From NCBI GenBank assembly GCA_017893485.1, contig CM030361.1, positions 143,592,941 to 143,656,940 of the forward strand: a stretch of DNA of 64,000 nucleotides, written 5' to 3'. Below, piece by piece: positions 22,314-34,751 of the stretch. The number at the start of each line of letters is the position of its first letter. Position 1 is the stretch's first letter. The DNA comes from Hemerocallis citrina (lineage: Eukaryota > Streptophyta > Magnoliopsida > Asparagales > Asphodelaceae). The position numbers and the translations under genes were made by a program. The notes below the pieces were generated by a model. It had not been told where the DNA came from and did not search any database. It was given only the letters and a program-made list of their open reading frames with translations.

Positions 22314-24267
22314 TGTAACGCCTCGATTTCCATATACTGGGAAACCGTGACATAAGTCAGAATCTTTTCCTTCAATTAGCCACAAAACACAGAAAAACAG
22401 GAAAATTTAAAACTTTTTATTCAACACAAATGTATTACAAGTCCGAATGTTATAAAACTGCAATACATTACATCAGTGTTACAATAATGCCGTACAAGCC
22501 CAAGTGTTACAAACTTTTAATGAAAATTACATCAGACTACAATGAATAATATACAAAACTTGGTACTTTCACTTGGATGCTTCTCAAAATAAATAAATTA
22601 TAATAGATGTTACAATAGTAACCAATATTTATTACAATTGAAATCAACACTTTGCTTCTTTTGCCTTGAGTCCTCCTGAATCATGTACCTGTAGCTCTGC
22701 AATCCAGTACCTGTAATTTTGCAATCCAGTACCTATTGAAGTGGGGACGTCAGTACATATACTGACGCTTTAAGGCTGATGACTAGCAGTGATTCTCAAC
22801 TTTAAATAAACAGATTGATGAAAAGAGAAACGTGTACATATAATTGATGTGTCGATGTATGCTAAAAATTAAACTCTAATGCAAGATTAACTAATGCAAT
22901 GATGCACTTATTCTAATGCAAGCAAGTCTTCGGAACAGTATGCATCCCATACTACATATGCTCATAACAAGCCGTTTCTTCATATATAGGGATTCAAACC
23001 CGCGCCATGAATTATACTCTTATACTTAACATGTTTCTGATGATACAGCGTGACTGATGAGGTTGTAGACGTGGTCAAGTTCCACCAATGCAGTCAGCTT
23101 ATGGTGTCTATGTTTGCCACTACTACATGGTGTACCGGACCTCACTCAAAAATCTGACGAACGTAGGGTATCCGACAACACAAGTTAGCTCGAAGCATCC
23201 CCTGTGGCCTCCTAGCAGATAGACCATAGTTTATGGATTGTTCGCCCTTCTTGATATAGAGCATTACGGAGTTCCGGGGGTCCATCCCCTAGCTCTGAAA
23301 GGAATCTCTCCCACTCTTATCATGGCACTTCAGGAATTAACAGACGAGATACGGATCCCGTGCTCCCAACTCATGAGAAGGGCACAGATCGTATCCCTTT
23401 GAAAGGAAGGGTACAACCAATAACACCACCTAGTATTGGCCTATAGAACAGGTCGGATCATAAGGTATCACCCTTAATACCAACTCTTTCCCTTGGCAAA
23501 AATGATAATAAATAAGGGTTAAGTAGTAATAGCCATAAGTTACTACCCTAGCGATGTCACTAATCCTAAACAATCCGAGGGATGATAACAGTACTAACAC
23601 AACATGCTAGCTCTTAAGTTAGACTTCGCAAGATAATTCTACTAGGTGCTCAACTCAGACGTACCAGAATCTCTAAGGATCTTATTCATAGCCTATCGAT
23701 CCAAGACCCCAGCAATACGAACGTATTCGCATGCTACTACCCTGAACCTGGATTCCGTATATACTCCCGTCCCGCGATCAACCTACACCGGTTAAGATCT
23801 GACGATGCACGAGGGGTGACTCATCCACAGTCCACGAGGGGTGACTCATCCACAGTCCACGAGGAGTAAAATAAATACACGTCTTAATGGTCGATGGCTC
23901 CTAGGGGAATGATATCACCCTAAACGAGCACAACAAACTGTTTACTAGCTAATAAGCTATGTACGAGTAAACAAAACACATACGAGCTAAACAAGCTGCG
24001 TATGAAACCAACAACTGCGTACGAGACAACCACATATCTACAAGCCAAATAAGCTACATACGAGACAGATGAATCACATAGAAGCAACATAAAGTCTTCT
24101 AACAACCTAGAAGCAAAGTAAAATGCTCACTAGTAAAACTTGATCTTTTATAATTAGAAGCAACAGAAGAATCTTCTAACAACCTAATATAAGCATACTA
24201 CGAATGAGTACACAAAAGCGACATAAAAAGCCTTCTAATAACCTAGAAGCAAACAGTGTTGTGCTTA

Positions 24268-25020
24268 TCGGAATTCGACAAAATTAGACTTTTTAGAAAG
24301 GTGAGAACATCTACTAAAACTCTCTAGTTGAACATTTTTTCAGTTTAGGTAAAAAATCTGGTCCGTTAAACACCATTTTAAACAATAACAGTACATCCAA
24401 AAGCTGAAACTTTACAAGCTCATAACTTTTGCTATACTTGTCGGAACTTACGAAATATGATATTTTGAAAAGGTGAGAACATTTAATACAACTCTCTAGT
24501 TGATCAATTTTCCAAATTCAGTAAGTAAGAGGTACAAAAACATCAAACAATCTAAACAGCGAGCTTTCAGCCAAAAGCTGGCTGCTGTGATTTGTAAAAG
24601 CCATAACTCTTACTCCGATTATCAGAATCTAACCAAATAGTACATTTTGGAAAGTTGAGAACATCTACTAAAACTCTATAGTTGAGAACTTTTTCAAATT
24701 CAGTAAGTAAAAGGTCCAAAAACTCTGAACAATCCAAACAGCAAGCTTTCAGCCAAATGGCTAGCTGTTGTGACTTGTAAAAGTTAAAACTCCTACTCCG
24801 ATTATCGGAATCTAACCAAATAGGACATTTTGGAAAGTTGAGAAACTCTAATACAACTATCTAGTTGATGAACTTCTCAGATTCAGTCATTAAAAGGTAC
24901 AAAAATTTCGAACAATCCAAATAGCGAGCTTTCAGCCAAAAGGCTATCGGAATCTAACCAAATAGGACATTTTGGAAAGTTGAGAATCTCTAATAAAACT
25001 CTCTAGTTGATCACTTTTCC
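24268..25020. repeat. about 180-bp tandem array in S2
   Basis: Units start with TCGGAATCTAACCAAATAGG or variants at 24268, 24441, 24622, 24805 and 24946 (spacing 173, 181, 183, 141). Each holds a GTTGAGAACATCTA-type block, a CTCTCTAGTTGA block and AGCGAGCTTTCAGCC. The last unit interval is shortened. Confidence 0.8.
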
Positions 25021-25664
25021 AAATTCCTTACAGAAATCAAAATACAGCTCCTTGAACACATGTCGATGTTAACCCCAAAACAGCAGTTTGTTGTTTTTGC
25101 TTTGAAACTTGCTCTTTTGGGAGAAACGTCTATTTAACCTAGTAAATTAACCCAAATAATTCTATAAAAATTAGAGCATGGCAACAACACATAAGAGAGC
25201 CTCTAAAATTAATTTGGTCTCAAGATTCCACCTTTAGCATAGCTAATTAATTCTAACCCTAAAACTACAAAGATTGAATCTTATGCTTTATTTTTGTGTT
25301 CTACCAATTCAATCCTCATATGTCATTCTATTTTAGTCCATAAAAACCATATGCACATGAATTAGTCCAAGTTGCTTAACAACATACAACAAAAATAAAC
25401 AAACAAACATAAAAGTAGAGAAACCCCCACCCAAAAAGTGTAGGAAGAACTAGCTTTGCCCTTCTCCTCCTTGTTCTTACTCCTTGTTCTTGCTCCTCCT
25501 CAAGAACCCATGAAATCCTAACCCCTCTTTTGATTCTCTTTTTCTTATCTTTCCTTCTCAATTTTTTCTAAAATTAAAACAAGACAAGAAGAAGAAGGAG
25601 AATGAGAACAAAATGAAGTGGGGATTTTTTTTTTCCCATTTGATTTGGCCGGCCAAGGGTTGGG

Positions 25665-25665
<1 letters not shown>

Positions 25666-25698
<33 letters not shown>
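25666..25698. repeat. 33-bp poly-G tract
   Basis: Uninterrupted run of G inside S2, able in principle to form G-quadruplex. Length is likely unstable and may be affected by sequencing error. Confidence 0.7.
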
Positions 25699-25700
<2 letters not shown>

Positions 25701-26399
25701 GTTATAGGAGAAGGGAGGGTGGGCTTGTGGTGGAGAATGAAGCCACTTGTCTCTCATTCTTATGGTTCAACAATTGGGTGATTAATTTACAAATAAATAT
25801 TGCAATCAAACCCTAATCCAATTCTAACCCTTCATTTGATCATGATTGATAAAAAATAAGAGACATTTACCCAAAATCACATACTACATGATTTCGTACA
25901 AACGTACGAAATCGATACAGTACATGTACGTACCTATATCTGTCATTACAGATAATTTCTATTAGTTAAAACGAATAATATCTACCAAAAAAAATTTAAT
26001 TCAGAAATAATAATAAAAATAATTTTATTACCGGCTCGGAAGATTCCAGTACCAATTTGATACAAGACAGATGTATACAGACTGGTATATACATATAGAT
26101 TAATGTTTATTAACAGAACCAAGTAATGTCCATCAAAAATATTTCAATTCTGAAAATAAAAAATAAAATAATATTAAAGTAATAATTTTTAATATCAGCC
26201 CAGGATTCTACAGACATTTTCTCAAAATTGCATTTTCAGGATTTTGTACAAGTGCACAAAACTGATACAATATATATATATACTTACTAGTATATATATC
26301 CAGATAATGATTATTAGTAAAACCAAGAAATTTCCATAAAAATATTTTAATTTTAAAAATAATAATAATGCAAATATAATATCCAACCGGGATATTACA

Positions 26400-27635
26400 A
26401 TAAGTTATTTGTATCTCTACCTTCTTGTGTACTGCCCACTGCCTTTGTACTCTTTTCATTACGAATAAAATTGGTCTCTGTTCTCTTTCCTTCTTCTCGT
26501 TTTACTATTGGGAATTGTCGGGCCGGGACTAGGTAGTCAAGATCTCACATCGGTAGTCACACCTCGGCGGTTCCGCAAATCCTCATCATCCGTATCTGGG
26601 AATTGCCAAGTATTTGATTACGTCACTTCCTTCGCGATAATCAAGATTACTGTATGCCTTGGAAGTTGAAGCATTGACCGTTTGGACGTTCGTGCTTGCC
26701 TACGTCATTTCCTTCGCAGTAATCAATGTTAATGTATGCCTTGGAAGTTGGAACATTGACCTTTTGAATGCGAATTCAATGAGGTAGTTGGCTGAGTTGC
26801 CTATAAAATCTCATAGCCACCAAGCCATTTGTTCCAACAAGTGCATGTTTTCTTGATGAAGTTTTCGGAGAGTGGTTTGAGTCCATAAGTCTTTGACTTT
26901 GGATGTCTCATAGTGCTGAGGCCTTGTCCTGGCTTGCTCGACTCAGATTTCAAGATCTGTAACAGTTACGACCGACCTTAAGGGATTCTTTCTTCCGTGC
27001 TTGCGCACGGATTAGGGGTTTGGTCGCAATCTTTCAGATGGAAGTCCCTGATTTGTCTTCGCCGAGCCGAGGGGACTTGGAGCGGAAGAGCGTGACCCGT
27101 GTCGAAGTTCGTCACTTTCAACTCGGTTTACAAGATCTTATGCTTTCGATTGGGGACCGAGACTCGGGGACGTGGAGTTACCTATATCAGAGGACTCTTC
27201 ACCCTTCTTTCAAGATTTTCTTAGCTGGGTCGGCTAGAGGAACGGAGGTTCGAGCCATTTTTGGCTCAAACTTCCACCTTCCCCCAGGGGGGGATCATCG
27301 TCACATTTCCTCGATATGATGTCTCTTTTGCGGAAAGGGACACTGTCGAACCATGGCGGTGAAGGAGACTGACGAGCTGAGAGGGATCTAGTGCCTTTTC
27401 ATGAGTGCTTCTCTTCTTCGTAATGGAGTCCCGGGGTCGACTACCGAGGTGCCCTCACCTGTTTCTTCTCCACAATGTATGGGGAGTAGCAAGTGTTCCG
27501 CGGTACGAAGTGAATCATGTATAGATGTAGGTTTAGCTTTCAGCGTTTTGTATGCCTTTTGCGGATAGGCCACCGCCTTTGTAATCACCTTTTGATCAAT
27601 AAAATTTATCTTTTTAAGTAGATAGACATATTTTT
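26400..27635 (+). other. coiled-coil unit 3: 3' end signals, promoter and short ORF
   Basis: The first part (to about 26515) continues coiled-coil unit 2 past the S2 insertion as 3' flank (ACGAATAAAATTGG). A new region starting TGTCGGGCC at 26516 holds two diverged 80-bp direct repeats (about 26617-26770; TGCCTTGGAAGTTG in both) and a TATA box CTATAAAATC at 26801. An ORF at 27038-27319 (MEVPDLSSPSRGDLERK...) is short and unrecognised. It is followed by a GGCCACCGCC..AATAAAATT block like that after unit 1. I interpret this as the start of another copy of the same unit family. Confidence 0.35.
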
Positions 27636-27699
27636 TGAGATCTGAGATGTTGAATTTTATGGCAATGGACAGACCGGTGTTAAGTACGAGGTCGGGGCC

Positions 27700-28385
27700 A
27701 TTCTCGGGCTCTAGATGTAGCAGAGAAAACCCCATAATACTCGAAGACGATGTACTCTTTTCGAGGTTTAGACTCAGCAGTGAGAACCGCATAAGATTAA
27801 GAGTCGAGGTGCTCTGTCGAGACACTCTTTCCGATGTTTAGACTTAGCTGTGAGAACTGCATAAAACTCAGAGTCGAGGTTCTCTGTTGAGGTACTCTTT
27901 CCGAGGTTTAGACTTAGCAGTGAGAACTGCATAAGGCTCAGAGTCGAGGTGCTCTATTGAGGCACTCTTTCTGAGATCTAGACTCTGTAGTGAGAACTGC
28001 ACAAGACTCAGAGTCAAGGTGCTCTATCGAGGCACACTTTCCAAGGTTTAGACTTAGCAATGAGAACAGCGTAAGACTCATATTTGAGGTGCTCTTTCGA
28101 TGAATTCTTTCCGAGGTTTAGAATTAGCAGTGAGAACTGCATAAAACTAAGAGTCGAGGTGATCTATTGAGTCACTCTTTCCGATGTTTAGACTTAGCAG
28201 TGAGAACTGCATAAGACTCAGAGTAGAGGTGCTTTGTCGATGCACTCTTTTTGAGATGTATACTTAGCAGTGAGAAATGTGTAAGACTTAGAGTCGTGGT
28301 ACTCTTTCCAAAGTTTATACTTAGTAGTGAGCACTGCATAAGACTCAAAGTCGAGGTACTCTTTCCGAGGTTTAGATTTTTCTTT
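27700..28385 (-). repeat. 70-bp tandem array beyond Tat pol
   Basis: Roughly ten to eleven units of 70 bp. A GTTTAGACTTAGCAGTGAGA-type motif starts at 27766, 27836, 27906, 27976, 28046, 28116, 28186 and 28256; two shorter units follow near 28313 and 28373. Each also carries AGTCGAGGTGCTCT. It lies just downstream (minus strand) of the integrase end of the Tat-type element. Tat/Ogre-type elements are known to carry tandem repeats in this untranslated region. Confidence 0.85.
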
Positions 28386-28439
28386 AACAAGGAGTAGGCA
28401 AAGACTGATTGACGAAACTGAAATAATTTTATTCGGTGG

Positions 28440-31400
28440 CTATTGAAAGTTGGCACTTATTACATTTTTCTTGTTACGAGTTTGAATCGTTTTTAGAGCT
28501 TTCAGGGAACTTAATCAGGTGCTCCGCATTCCATATTCTCTTGACTACCTTTCCCCCCAGGTCTTCAAGTCAGTAGGTCCCTGGACAGACCACTTTGGAG
28601 ACCTTATAAGGACCTTCCCAATTTGGAGCGAGTTTAGCTTTCTTGGTTGGTTCGGAGATGGCGATCCGTCCCAGCACAAGGTCGCCCTCTTTTATGTTGG
28701 TCGGTCGTACCTTCTGATTATAGAAGCGCTCAACCCTCTGTTGGTAGATGTTCCTTCTGATAACCTATTTAGGTAGCGGAGATAAGGTCTCCCGACTGCC
28801 TTGGTGTACGAGCATTTGAAGAGTTTGTCGTCAACGAGTGTGAACCTCTCCGAACGGGCCCAAACATTTCTGGCTTTGGATGGATCTAGGGTTAGTTCAC
28901 CCGCCCTTAGGAAGTTCAAAATTAGGTCCATCCAAGTTGTCATCCCCATGGGTGGGTCGATGCAGTTGACTTCGGGCAATTTGGCAACTTTGATGTTGGG
29001 TTTTTGGAGAACCTCCACCAAGACAGTGTGATCTAATCCTTCGAAAGAGAAAGAAGCCAGTTTAGACAGAGCGCCTACCCAGGTATTCTGTTCTCGAGGG
29101 ATCCGAGTCAATATTGCTTCTAGAAAATTCGAGAGAAGAAATCTAACACGTGCTAGATATAGGATCATTCGGGCATCGCGAGAATAGTACTCCCCTAAAA
29201 TTTGATTGACGACCAGTTGGGAGTCGCTAAAAACACTTACATGTTTGGCTCATACTTTATGGGCTAAGAGGAGTCATGCGATCATTGCATTATTCCACCT
29301 CGTTGTTGGAGGTCGGGAAGTTGCGGAGAAGAGAGTATTAGAGAACAAAGGTGTCTGGGCCCCTAAGTATGACTGCGGCCCCGCTCCCGCCTTTGCAGGA
29401 CGACCAATGTAGAGTTCCTACTCTGGCTTGTCTTCTTGGACTTCGAATGTATCGGGAATGGTACACTCGATTATGAATTCGGCGAGCGCTTGGCCATTGA
29501 TTGCAGTTCGGGGCTTATAGCTGATGTCATGTTGACTTAACTCAATGGACCATTTAACCAAACAGCCTGACGTCTCGAGTTTATGGAGTACTTGCTTGAG
29601 GGGTTGGTCCATAAGGAATTGAATGGAGTGGGCTTGAAAGTATGGGCGAAGCTTTCTCGCCGCCATCACAGGTGCATAAGCCATCTTCTCTACTTTATAG
29701 TACCCGAGCTCGGTGCCACGGAGGATCTTGCTAACATAATAGATCTGCTTCTGCAACCCACTTTCCTCTCGAACCATGATAGCGCTAAGCGACTGCTCGG
29801 AAGCAGCCAGTTATAGATATAGAACTTCGCTCGGCTTAGGTTTAGTGAGGAGCGGAGATTGGCCAAGTATGTCTTCAACTGGTAGAAGGCTTACTGTTGG
29901 AGCTTCCCCCACTCAAAGTTTTTAACCCCTCTGAGAGCTTTGAAGAACGACAGTTAGTTCTCTCCGAATTTAGAAAGAAAGTGGTTGATAACTGCTAACC
30001 GACCTGTGAGGCACTGTACTTCCTTAACATTTCTGGGAGGGAACATGTTTAGTATGGCCTGAGTTTTTTCGGGGTTGGCTTCAATTCCCCGTTGGCTGAC
30101 CATGAACCTGAGGAACTTTTCGGATGTTACACCAAAGGCGCACTTCGAAGAGTTTAGCCGCATGTTCTGGGATCAAAGAACTCTGAATGCTTCTTCAAGA
30201 TCTTTCACATGATCCGGACATTTGAGGCTTTTGATGAGCATGTCTTCCACATACACTTCCATGTTCCGGCCCATTTGATTTCTGAAGACCCAGTTTACGA
30301 GTCTCTGGTAAGATGCTCTGATGTTCTTCAGTCTGAAGGTCATGACGCGGTAGCAATATAGCACTTGGTCGGTCACAAAAGCTATCTTGGGGATGTCTGG
30401 AGAGTACATCCTAATTTGGTTGTAGCACGAGAAAGCATCCATGAAATGGAGAAGCTCAAGGCCAGGACGTTGCATTAATGAGGGCATCAATGCTCATGAG
30501 GGGGAAGGGATCCTTCGGGCAGGCCTTACTGAGATCCGTGAAGTCGATGCAGATCCTCCATTTCCTATTAGGCTCTTGACCATCACAAGTTGGCTAGCCA
30601 CTCTGGATAGGTCGCCCCTTGAATGAACTTCGCAGAAAGGAGTTTCTGTACTTCTTCCTTAGCCGCCTACAGTCGATAAGGGGCAAATTTGTGATGCCTC
30701 TGCTGCACTAGTTTGGAGTCCGGGTGAACGCTCAGTCTATGCATTATATGATCCTCGGAGATCCCAAGCATATCCGAGGGCACTCATGCGAATAAATCCC
30801 GACTTCGATGAACGCAGTCGATGATATCTCGCCTTAGGTCGTGAGGAAGGGATCAGCTCACTTGGAACCACTTGGATGGGTCATCTTCGAAGAAGGGAAC
30901 CTCTTCAGTTAATCAACTTTCCTCGAGCCGATCCTACTCCTTTTAAAAAGGAGCTTGACTGCGTCGAGGGGAAGGACTGCCGCCCCCATAGCAGCCATGT
31001 AGTAGGTTCAGGCGGCCTCCTAATTACCTCGAACGACTCCGAGCCCACGTTCAGTAGGGAATTTCATCTTCGTGGTATGCTAAGGGTACTTCTTGGAGGG
31101 ATGCGAGACCAGTTCGACGGAGGACAGCATTGTTGGTGGCTGGAACAATTACCACCATGAATTCCATGGCTTAGGTTCGGGAGGCCGGAGCCTGCCCGAT
31201 AGTAACGTCGAGGGCGCCTGAGAACCCCTGGAGCGTGTACCCCGCTAGCTTTAGCCTTTCCCCAGAAAGTTTTTGGGCTTCGAAGGCTGCCAGAAACATG
31301 ATTTTTACTGAGCTCTCATTGTCCACAAGTACGCGGCGAACCTCGTGATTGGCTAAACCAAGGCTGACGACGAGGGCATCGCAATGTGGGAGTCGGACAC

Positions 31401-33039
31401 CCTCGAGATCTTCGTTGGAGAACGGACTGATAGCCTTCGCCCTTTGGGGGGTGGTTGATGGTGGACCGCATTGACTTCTCGCATGAAAGCTTTGCAGGAG
31501 GTGTTTGAGTCTCCTCCCATGGGTCCACCATTGACGCATTGGAGAATGGCTAGCCCATCAGCTCTCTCTGGTCTGGGGCCCTTTTTTCGGATGCTTGTCA
31601 TCCCTTCGAGGAGGGGAGGCTCGCCTTTGTATTATGAGTGAACTTGGTAAGGTAGCCTCTCTGTATGAGTGCTTCAATCTCCTCCTTAAGAGCCCGATAA
31701 TTGTCGGTCTCGTGGCAGTGGTCCCGATGGAACCGACAGTAGAATCTTCGGTCCCTCCTCCTATTGTTGTTGTTGGATGCGGGGGATGCTTGACTATCCC
31801 TTTGTCCTCAATCTTTATGAGGATGGCCGAGATGCTCGCAGTGAGCAGTGTGAACTTCTCGAACCAGGGGACTGGAGGCGGACGCCTTTGGGCAATGAGA
31901 TCCTTTTGCAATTATTTCGAGGCCTCGGACTCGTCTACCTTCCTTTTTCCCTTCGAGGTCTCCTTCCAACCTCCGGGATGCAGAGCTTCTTCGGCTCGGA
32001 TGTATTTCGCGACCCTATAAAGGAGATCGGGCAAATCGATGGGAGGTTTCTTGGCTAGTGAGGCCTTCAGCTGGTCATGGCGAACATTGTGTCAGAACAC
32101 TGCTAAGGAAACTTCGGCATTGGGGAGGAGATCGGCGGGGCTTCGGTAGTGAATCTTTGAACGAAGTCCCGAATGGACTCTCCGTCCTTCTTTTTAAGGT
32201 CCACAAGAGCGCTCATCTTCTCTACTCTGCGACTGACGAAATACGCAAGGAAATTCTCTTCAAGCTTATCGAAAGAGAAAATCGAACAGGGGGTGAGCTT
32301 CGATTACCATTCCTAAGTAGGGCCACGTAGACTAGCTGGGAATGAACGACATAAGAGAGAATCTGAGATGCTGTGAATCATCATAAGGGTTTTGAACCCC
32401 TCTATGTGATCAGCAGGATCTGTCTCTCCGTTGTATGTCTCGAATAGGGGAGACTTGAAGTTTCTTGGAATAGGGGCGTCGAGGATTCGGCTGGAGAAGG
32501 GAGGTCGGGATTGTTGACGACCCTGACTGGATTGTCCCCTTTTCTCGGATATCCGAGCAAGGTGGTCTTCCATTTCTTGGAGACGTTTTCGGACATCATC
32601 CTGATGGTTCCCGAATTTGGTTGACCTGTGAGATTCTTCTCCTCCAGGAACCTTGATTTATTCCTTTCCTGAACGTCGTTCATACCAGACTCTTCCTCGG
32701 AGTGCTCGTAGGACCTCAGCTTGGAACTCTCGGAACTCGGCACGAGTAACATGACCTTCTTCTCCATGGTCGTCAGGGTGTCGGGGTCCCTTGGAGATTG
32801 GATGCGTCATTGATCTCGACCTTAGGACCGATGAACACTGTGGCTCGGAGCCGGGTTCGACGATTCGAACGACTAAGATGGTTTTGGAGGTTGCCCTGGC
32901 TCGGCTGGTTGTTGATGACGTTACGGACGTCATCTACTGGAGGTTGCTCGACCTACCTCGCGATAGAACGAGATGTGCTCGGAACTTGTCCCTACAGATT
33001 GGGCCCCGCGATGGTGATCTTCTTAGCTTTAGGTGCCAT
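28440..33039 (-). pseudogene. E2, Tat-type gypsy gag-pol, heavily mutated, integrase core deleted
   Basis: Minus-strand reading starts at ATG 33037-33039 (MAPKAKKITIAGPN) and is broken in many places. Gag: DAPIPRNFKSPLFETYNGET then DPADHIEGFKTLMMIHSISD (32313-32573), typical of the Tat branch. Protease: DALVVSLGLANHEVRRVLVD then NESSVKIMFLAAF (31171-31539), with Glu where Gly is usual. RT: LLHFMDAFSCYNQIRM and a catalytic motif YVEDMLIKS (30173-30490), then SKCAFGVTSEKFLRFMVSQR (29954-30163) and RNase H connection (29418-29777). A second RNase H-like segment (28692-29168) is followed almost at once by the integrase C-terminus (KEGDLVLGR, LAPNWEGPYKV; about 28500-28740). The zinc and DDE core of integrase is absent, so an internal deletion lies near 28700-28760. 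Non-functional. Confidence 0.85.
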
Positions 33040-33710
33040 GATAGTAAATGGCTTCGGATTAAAACTCGGATTGAGAGTAGGATCGACTGGTTGTTTTCCA
33101 CAGACGACGTCAATCTGTTACGGTTGTTTTTGGGTGTGGGAGCAACAGATAATGTGAGTTCTTATATTCGGAAAACGGCCGTGATCTGACCTTTGTTCTG
33201 TATCTGAGGGGAAATTGAGTGGATCGGTTGGGGTAGGAGCCGACTTGGAGACTTGCAAAGAAAGCCTGAAACGCCGGGAGTATTCCCAGTGACAGACCCT
33301 CCGATGCTTAAGTCAGAAGACAACAATTTAGGGGAAGGTGTTCTATAGCAAAAAGAGTGATTACCCTGTAACAGTACAATAGATGTTCTATTTATAAGTC
33401 TGGGGAAAAGCAGTTATGGAGAGATCCCTGGGCAGTACAGAAATCCCCTTGATCTCGGATCTGGAATTGATTAGATCCTTAATCTTAGGAGCTGGCAATT
33501 ACGGCGTAACCGATGGAGCGTCTACCGCAAACGGCCAGTGATTCACCCGGGTGCGCAAATGGGCCTGCGGAAGGCCCGTGGAGCTATCTGACCTGGACCG
33601 GTAGAGATGTTGGCGTTGAGCCCAGTCTGTTGCTTTGTGATTCGTGCTAGAATCGTTCGGCGGAGATTATCCGCGATTTTTACCCATAGCAAAGTTCAGC
33701 CAGTTAATTA
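33040..33710 (-). mobile_element. E2 leader and putative 5' LTR
   Basis: On the minus strand TGACGTCGTCTGTGGAAA (about 33095-33112) resembles the TGGCGCCGTCTGTGGGAA primer site of related gypsy elements, with transitions only. The LTR would end GTAACA at 33116. A TATA box (TATAAATAGAAC, minus, about 33386-33397) lies inside. The outer edge, perhaps the TGCTATGGG near 33692, is not certain, and no matching 3' LTR was found at the other end. Confidence 0.5.
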
Positions 33711-33858
33711 TAGTTTTTAGGCTAATTTATCAGAAAATATCATAAATTGCTATTTTTTTATTGTAAAATGCTTTGAACTTGTTTTGTAATTCAGAAATAT
33801 CTTGATGTGGTTTTTATTTTTTTGGTACCTTTTGAGTGTTAAAGAATTTGATGATATA

Positions 33859-34354
33859 CAGGGGAGGCTTTCGAGCCTGCCCGGCCGGGCCGGGCCGAAA
33901 CCCGGCGGGTTTGACCCTGGCTCGAGCTTAGGCGGGCCCGGCCAGCAATGATCGCGGGCCGGGCCGGGCCGGGCTGGGTTTCAAATTAATTTAACTTTTT
34001 TTTTAATTATTTTTTTACAATGATGAAGGAAAAGAAAAATTGTGCACAATTGTCAAAAACATTTAAATAAAACAAATATTCATAAATTTAATTGTTTTTA
34101 TGAATAACACACAAATTTTTTAAAAAAATATTCTCGAAAAAAAAGGTAGAAATTCCAACGGCCAACCCGGACCTGGTCAGGCCGGTTCAATCCGGTCCCG
34201 GGTTTGACCGGGTCGGGTCGATTTTGGGCTGGGTCGAATTTGGCTGAACCGGATCGGATCATCAATTTTGACGTGTTGACCCCGGTTGAGCTCGATTTTG
34301 GGCAAATCGGACCGGGCCGGGCCGGTCTCGGGGCTAGCCCCTAATGCCACCCCT
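33859..34354. mobile_element. hAT-like MITE, GGGCCGGGCC-rich (496 bp)
   Basis: Ends CAGGGGAGGC and GCCACCCCT form an imperfect terminal inverted repeat of the hAT type. ATGATATAC occurs on both sides (33851-33859 and 34355-34363), giving an 8-9 bp target duplication. Near each end are GC-rich blocks such as GGCCGGGCCGGGCC; the middle is AT-rich. No transposase. Confidence 0.75.
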
Positions 34355-34363
34355 ATGATATAC

Positions 34364-34751
34364 TCATAGACTCTCACATATTTATTTTTTGACTTTGTAC
34401 CCTCCAATATCTTTTGTTTTTACTCATCACAACGTGGGTCATTCCATATTACTTGATTTCTTCATATTTTATTTCCAACTTCTTCTCAACCTTATCTCTA
34501 TAGTTGCATCGATTCTTACTTGACCTCTGGATTGTAACACTTTATTCACTAATTAATTTCTGTTATTTTCTCAAAATTTAGAAATACACTACATTAAAAT
34601 AAGACGTTATGATATCCGAGAATAAAACTTGAAAACTTAAAGGTACCTTTCAATAGCATAACATACTTTACATCACTGTAAAATAAAACAAACTTTAAGG
34701 TATTTTATGATAAACTACCCCTAGTTTTGGCCCTTGAATATATTGATCAAG
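34364..34751. other. AT-rich DNA without recognised features
   Basis: No ORF, repeat or promoter could be supported. It continues the sequence into which the hAT-like MITE inserted (also 33711-33850). Confidence 0.3.

Larger units (their letters stand above)
22314..26399 (-). mobile_element. S2, solo LTR (4,086 bp)
   Basis: Ends TGTAACGCCTCG..GGGATATTACA with perfect duplications ATAAG at 22309-22313 and 26400-26404. No internal region. Orientation is assigned minus from the family resemblance of the left end; no convincing TATA box was seen. Contents include the shared LTR module (about 22920-23012), a short duplication CACGAGGGGTGACTCATC near 23810-23850, the tandem array 24268-25020 and a 33-G run (25666-25698). 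Its first 410 bp are repeated at 9488-9897. Confidence 0.85.

Noticed and set aside
25545..25757. Proline-rich ORF and its glycine-rich mirror at 25613-25816
   Set aside because: Both are products of the 33-G tract.
27388..27825. 145-codon minus-strand ORF at the edge of the 70-bp array
   Set aside because: Its Ser/Leu-rich start is a translation of the tandem repeat and the rest matches nothing recognisable.
28519..28776. 85-codon plus-strand ORF
   Set aside because: Shadow of the Tat integrase C-terminus on the minus strand.
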